This document shows positions 5,902-8,815 of a stretch of 8,815 nucleotides of DNA, one piece after another. This DNA comes from Bdellovibrionales bacterium. GTDB taxonomy: Bacteria > Bdellovibrionota > Bdellovibrionia > Bdellovibrionales > JAMPXM01. A model generated the notes under the pieces. That model had not been told where the DNA came from. It searched no databases and saw only the letters and a program-made list of their open reading frames with translations. Made by a program: the position numbers and the translations under genes. Position 1 is the first letter of the stretch. The number at the start of each line of letters is the position of its first letter. Location: NCBI GenBank assembly GCA_005792225.1, contig SXSP01000520.1, forward strand, positions 1 to 8,815, in the 5' to 3' direction.

Positions 5902-7355
5902 GAAAAGTGTCGAAATCCCTCGCGAGCCTCCTAGCGTTGCTGGCGCTCGCAAGCTGTACGTCCAAAGAGAAAGCTCCCGAAACGAAAGTCAATCCCGACG
6001 GCTCAACATCGGTAGTTTATAATAACTCAGCTTCCGGCGGAGACGGATTCAAGCTCCGGGATTATGAAGAAAAAACTCTTCCGAACGGACTTCGCATCCT
6101 CTTCATTCCGGATCAATCGCTCCCTTACGTTTCACTGCAAATGTTAGTGCGGGGAGGAGCGAGTCAGGACCCTGAAGCTCAATCGGGTCTCGCGAGTTTC
6201 GTCGCGGAACTTCTCGATAAGGGTACGGCCAAACGTTCGGCCCCGCAAATCGCGAATGATCTCGGGCAGCTCGGTGCCGCATTTGATGCTTCGGCTTCCG
6301 AGGATTTCACAATGATCACGGCGAGCGCGCTTTCCATGCAGGCGGAGCCGCTCCTGCAGAACTTCGTTGAAATTATCACGCAGCCGGCGTTCTCTAATGC
6401 CGAGATCGAACGCATGCGTAAACAAATTCAGGCGCAAATCGCTCGGCGAGTTGATTCGCCCGGAGCGTTCGCGGCGGTTGCATTCGCAGATTTCCTTTAC
6501 GGAAGCCACCCGTACGCGCGGCCGAATTCGGGAACTCCGAAGACCGTATCGGGCATCAAGAAGAAGCACTTGATTCAAACCTACATTCGCTACTTCCGTC
6601 CGAACAATTCGATTCTCGCGGTGGTTGGCAAATACACGCCCGAGTACGCGAAAAAAATCGAAGAGTCGTTCGGAGCTTGGCAGAAGCGTGACGTTCCTGC
6701 TCCAACCTATCCCCAGATCCCCCCGATCGAAGGCGTGCAAATCCGCTTGGTCGACAAGGCGGGCCTCGTGCAGTCGCAAATTCGCATGGGGCATCTCGGG
6801 ATCAAACGGCAGAACGAAGATTTCATCGCGCTTCGCATGGCGAACACGATTTTGGGTGGGGCATTCGCGAGTCGTTTGAATAGTCGGATTCGGAAGGATC
6901 TCGGCCTCACTTACGGAGTCTCTTCGCAGTTTGATGCGCGCATGGATTCTGGCCCGTTTGAGATTTCGACGTTCACTAAAAACGAGTCGACGGGACAACT
7001 GATCAGCGAGACCTTGAAGCTCCTGAAGGAGTACAAAGAAAACGGTGCGACGAGCAAGGAAGTCGAAACCGTGCGTGGGTATTTAAAAGGAATTTTCCCG
7101 ACCGCGATCGAGACACCTGAGAAACTCGCGATGAATCTTCTCTTGCTTCGTCTTCACGGGATTCCCGACACGTATCTCACTCAGTACCTGCGTGAAGTGG
7201 ATCGTCTCTCGACATCAGACGTGAATCGAGTCGTGAAGAAGTACATTGACGACAAGAATCTGAAAATCGTCGTGTTCTCGAGCGCTCCGGCAGTTCAGAA
7301 GCAGCTTGAGGCCATCGGCAAAGTCGAAGTGAAGAAAGCTTCCGACTACCAGTGA
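5898..7355 (+). CDS. M16B peptidase partner subunit, lipoprotein, zinc site lost
   Basis: A 485-residue protein starting at GTG 5898 with GGGAGG (5886-5891) six bases upstream. A lipobox LASC puts the lipidated Cys20 after the signal peptide; Thr follows, which fits outer-membrane sorting. The protein has the two-domain M16 layout (KTLPNGLRILFI at 59-70; second domain from about 285). In place of HxxEH it reads SFVAE (Ser100-Glu104), so it cannot bind catalytic zinc. In contrast it keeps the substrate-binding pair: SRLNSRIRKDLGLTY with Arg332 and Tyr339. This is the non-catalytic half of an M16B heterodimer, as described for the Sphingomonas SPH2681/SPH2682 pair. The gene overlaps the end of the catalytic subunit, so both were made in equal amounts. 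Eight bases separate it from the convergent gene at 7364. Confidence 0.92.
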   Translation: MRKVSKSLASLLALLALASCTSKEKAPETKVNPDGSTSVVYNNSASGGDGFKLRDYEEKTLPNGLRILFIPDQSLPYVSLQMLVRGGASQDPEAQSGLASFVAELLDKGTAKRSAPQIANDLGQLGAAFDASASEDFTMITASALSMQAEPLLQNFVEIITQPAFSNAEIERMRKQIQAQIARRVDSPGAFAAVAFADFLYGSHPYARPNSGTPKTVSGIKKKHLIQTYIRYFRPNNSILAVVGKYTPEYAKKIEESFGAWQKRDVPAPTYPQIPPIEGVQIRLVDKAGLVQSQIRMGHLGIKRQNEDFIALRMANTILGGAFASRLNSRIRKDLGLTYGVSSQFDARMDSGPFEISTFTKNESTGQLISETLKLLKEYKENGATSKEVETVRGYLKGIFPTAIETPEKLAMNLLLLRLHGIPDTYLTQYLREVDRLSTSDVNRVVKKYIDDKNLKIVVFSSAPAVQKQLEAIGKVEVKKASDYQ

Positions 7356-7363
7356 TTTCGTGA

Positions 7364-7705
7364 TCAGTGTGAAATCGGGAAGCCGCCAGGTTTAGGAGAC
7401 TGGGCGGCTTCTTTCATTTCGGCGGCAATTGCTTGCGTTTCCTGGTTTTGCACGGCCTTAAGCGATGACTGAAGAGAGCGAATTTCTTTCTCAAGTTCCA
7501 TCGTCAGCTGATGGAGTTTGCGCAAATCGCGCTTCAAATCATCTACCTTAAAGAACCACGACGCCGCCTCGCGAATCGCGAAAAGAAACGCCAGGCAAAA
7601 GATCACGGCCGCGGCAATAAGTCCGGTGACCGAGACGTTGAGTTGAGCGATGTAGGCCGAAAGATCATTGATCCAGTCGAGATTGAACTGCATGCGCGAG
7701 ATCAT
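7364..7705 (-). CDS. small membrane protein with coiled coil
   Basis: A 113-residue protein, not a recognised family. It has a periplasmic or short N-terminal segment, one hydrophobic helix at about 26-44 (VTGLIAAAVIFCLAFLFAI), then a heptad-like stretch at about 54-90 (VDDLKRDLRKLHQLTMELEKEI and on) that should form a coiled coil, ending in a Pro/Gly tail. The topology suggests an inner-membrane anchor with a cytosolic coiled coil for self-association or partner binding. The ATG at 7705 (MISRM) is preferred over the internal ATG at 7693 because AGAGG sits just before it; the spacing is short. It follows the anchored exported protein gene (start 8519) by 70 bases and may share its transcript. 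Confidence 0.72.
   Translation of the reverse strand: MISRMQFNLDWINDLSAYIAQLNVSVTGLIAAAVIFCLAFLFAIREAASWFFKVDDLKRDLRKLHQLTMELEKEIRSLQSSLKAVQNQETQAIAAEMKEAAQSPKPGGFPISH
7379..7411 (+). terminator. possible terminator of the M16B operon, inside the convergent gene's 3' end
   Basis: GAAGCCGCC (7379-7387) pairs perfectly with GGCGGCTTC (7403-7411), with a further CAG/CTG extension past a bulged G. The sequence after it on the plus strand is T-rich but broken (TTTCATTTC). It lies 24 bases after the peptidase stop and within the last codons of the minus-strand gene. Terminator function is plausible, not certain. Confidence 0.5.
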
Positions 7706-7706
7706 A

Positions 7707-7725
7707 GCCCTCTTGGACCGAGGGC
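7707..7725 (-). promoter_or_regulatory. hairpin covering the ribosome-binding site of the 7705 gene
   Basis: GCCCTC (7707-7712) and GAGGGC (7720-7725) form a perfect six-pair stem with a seven-base loop, ending one base before the start codon. On the transcript the AGAGGGC that should bind the ribosome is one arm of the stem. Structure is visible; a role in translation control is inferred. Confidence 0.4.
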
Positions 7726-7754
7726 AGAAGTGAGCTTAGAGAAAGGCTAAAATT

Positions 7755-7774
7755 TTCCCGTTTTCGGGCGGGAA
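7755..7774 (-). terminator. weak terminator-like hairpin after the anchored exported protein
   Basis: TTCCCG (7755-7760) pairs with CGGGAA (7769-7774); a shorter CCCG/CGGG stem with a four-base loop is an alternative. On the minus strand it is followed by AATTTTAG, a short T-run, directly after the stop at 7776. It could attenuate rather than fully stop transcription into the 7705 gene. Confidence 0.42.
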
Positions 7775-7775
7775 C

Positions 7776-8519
7776 TCAGCCGCCCTTTTGTTGACGTTTC
7801 AAGAAGAAGTAAATGCCCACCGCGCCCACGAGGAGAGCTATGCCCAGCATCGCCGTGGAATCAGATGACTTCTCGCCACTTCCCATTTCGTCGGGCAGAG
7901 CGCCCTGATCGGGCCCGAAATTCGAGGCAGGGCCGAGCGGGCCGCCGTAAACGCCTTCTCCTCCGCCTCCGGTTCCGCCTTTTCGGCCCGAATCCATCAT
8001 GCTCCGAGCCGCGATGACTCGAAGGCTTTCGATGGCACGGAAGAAATCAGCGGAGTATTTCGTATATGACGTTTTGTAGGCCGAGAATGTTACCAACACC
8101 GCGATCTTATCTTTCGTCGTGGCGAGATAGCGCGTGTAGTAGTTGGGAATTTCACTCGCGAGGTGAAAGCCGTCGACCCACGGAAAATTGTCGATTCGTC
8201 TCTGCTCGATCTTCAGAACTTGCGATTGAATGGCCTGACCATTCCGTCCCATGACCGTGCGCGGGCGTTTGAGATGTTCTTCGTAGGCGGGGAGTGAGTC
8301 CGACGGGCCTGTTTCCTTCGCGGTGAGAACGATGATCGCTTCGCGGCTGTCGACTCCGGGATTGCTCGTCCGGCAAACCCATTCGGTTTGTACCAGGGCG
8401 CAGTCCCATTTATCGGGAAGTTCGAAGCTGACATAAGCGTTGCGAAAAACCTTCGCGTTCGCTGGAACGCACGCAAGACTGAGGAGCAAGACAGAGGTGA
8501 GGCGGACCATTTTTCCCAT
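7776..8519 (-). CDS. exported protein with C-terminal membrane anchor
   Basis: A 247-residue protein, not a recognised family. The longer frame reaching 8732 is not used as a start because a clear signal peptide begins at Met 8519 (MGKMVRLTSVLLLSLACVPANA, cleavage about residue 22); Met at 8510 is an alternative three residues later. The periplasmic domain (about 23-170) starts VSFELPDKWDC and ends with DFFRAIESLRV, a pattern like PsbP/DUF1795-type small domains, but this is tentative. Cys40 and Cys49 could form a disulfide. A glycine-rich linker (about 177-215) leads to a helix at about 222-240 and a basic tail KRQQKGG. So the domain is held at the outer face of the inner membrane or sorted by its tail. 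It is divergent from the LysR gene. Confidence 0.74.
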   Translation of the reverse strand: MGKMVRLTSVLLLSLACVPANAKVFRNAYVSFELPDKWDCALVQTEWVCRTSNPGVDSREAIIVLTAKETGPSDSLPAYEEHLKRPRTVMGRNGQAIQSQVLKIEQRRIDNFPWVDGFHLASEIPNYYTRYLATTKDKIAVLVTFSAYKTSYTKYSADFFRAIESLRVIAARSMMDSGRKGGTGGGGEGVYGGPLGPASNFGPDQGALPDEMGSGEKSSDSTAMLGIALLVGAVGIYFFLKRQQKGG

Positions 8520-8520
8520 A

Positions 8521-8565
8521 CCTGATTTTTCGGCTGAGAGCGTCCGAAAATGAAGCGAAATCAGG
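8521..8565 (-). promoter_or_regulatory. bulged hairpin immediately upstream of the 8519 start codon
   Basis: CCTGATTT (8521-8528) pairs perfectly with AAATCAGG (8558-8565), and within it TTCGG (8529-8533) pairs with CCGAA (8544-8548), giving a hairpin with an eight-base bulge. On the transcript the structure ends one base before the start codon and contains the only AGG there. If the second ATG (8510) is used, the GGGA site would lie outside. A leader regulator is inferred from structure alone. Confidence 0.45.
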
Positions 8566-8623
8566 AATCTGTCGTGTTCACCGACGATCGTCCAGAATGT
8601 CGACGTCAAGAAGTGATTTGCCT

Positions 8624-8633
8624 CGGGCGCCCG
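8624..8633. promoter_or_regulatory. palindrome in the divergent intergenic region, possible operator
   Basis: CGGGCGCCCG is a perfect ten-base palindrome, located 46 bases before the LysR start and about 105 bases before the divergent start at 8519. LysR-type regulators often bind dyads between themselves and a divergent gene, but GC-rich palindromes also arise by chance, and no T-N11-A motif is clearly centred on it. Confidence 0.25.
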
Positions 8634-8679
8634 GTCTAGAATATGGCAAAGGCACACTCGTCTCAAAGGATCTCGGCGC

Positions 8680-8815
8680 ATGAATCTCCAGCAGCTCATC
8701 ACGTTCTCGACGGTCATTTCAGAAGGCAGCATGACGGCGGCCGCCGAGAAGCTCTACCTCACGCAACCGGCGGTGAGCCAACAGATCCGAAACCTCGAAG
8801 ACGAAATGGGAGTAA
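8680..8815 (+). CDS. LysR-family transcriptional regulator, 3' partial
   Basis: The first 45 residues are visible before the window ends. They form the N-terminal winged helix-turn-helix of the LysR family: MNLQQLITFSTVISEGS, then TAAAEKLYLTQPAVSQQI (residues 19-36) with the recognition helix at QPAVSQQIRNLED. AAAGGA at 8665-8670 lies 9 bases before the ATG. The effector domain is missing, so the ligand and regulon cannot be guessed. The divergent gene (start 8519) is the obvious candidate target. Confidence 0.93.
   Translation, partial: MNLQQLITFSTVISEGSMTAAAEKLYLTQPAVSQQIRNLEDEMGV

Noticed and set aside
6144..6998. Long open frame of 284 codons on the minus strand inside the second M16B gene
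   Set aside because: The plus strand has a full M16 protein with clear motifs here; the minus frame is Arg/His-rich, has no family features and is an antisense shadow of codon bias.
8520..8732. N-terminal extension of the anchored exported protein to 8732
   Set aside because: It would place 71 unrelated residues before a clean signal peptide, and would overlap the LysR start and the intergenic palindrome.

Overview
The window looks like a chromosomal stretch of a flagellated Gram-negative bacterium, most likely a member of Bdellovibrionota or a related former delta-proteobacterial lineage. This is inferred from gene content: a lone fliL, a periplasmic YkuD L,D-transpeptidase with an NTF2-like tail, a lipoprotein M16B peptidase pair, a methylmalonyl-CoA epimerase and several small exported proteins. 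No single marker proves the lineage. I see no tRNA, rRNA, CRISPR array, phage or insertion sequence, and gene density is high.

Layout. Positions 1-1891 (+) hold a tightly packed operon: the end of a HIT-family nucleotide hydrolase/phosphorylase, methylmalonyl-CoA epimerase (ATGA overlap), a rhomboid intramembrane protease (8-base overlap) and a 68-residue charged protein. A strong intrinsic terminator at 1917-1946 closes it. A small secreted DUF4399-like protein (1986-2426, +) follows. It converges on a periplasmic L,D-transpeptidase (2564-3628, -), with an unexplained structured element of about 81 bases between them. The transpeptidase is divergent from fliL (3784-4299, +), which has a sigma-28-like promoter just upstream.

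Next come two M16B zinc-peptidase genes (4429-5901 and 5898-7355, +). They divide the catalytic machinery: the first carries the HxxEH zinc site, the second has lost it but carries the Arg/Tyr substrate-binding pair. This is the arrangement of a periplasmic heterodimer. The first gene is broken by an in-frame TAG at 5611-5613, with the reading frame and homology continuing on the other side. Two minus-strand genes follow: a small membrane/coiled-coil protein (7364-7705) and an exported protein with a C-terminal membrane anchor (7776-8519). The window ends in the first 45 residues of a LysR-type regulator (8680 onward, +), divergent from the anchored protein.

Several start codons (4429, 7705, 8519) are preceded by inverted repeats that would pair with the ribosome-binding region. 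These leader structures, the amber-interrupted M16B subunit and the 2441-2521 element are the parts most worth a second look. I did not find a clearly new multi-gene system; the functions are mostly cell-envelope and motility housekeeping.
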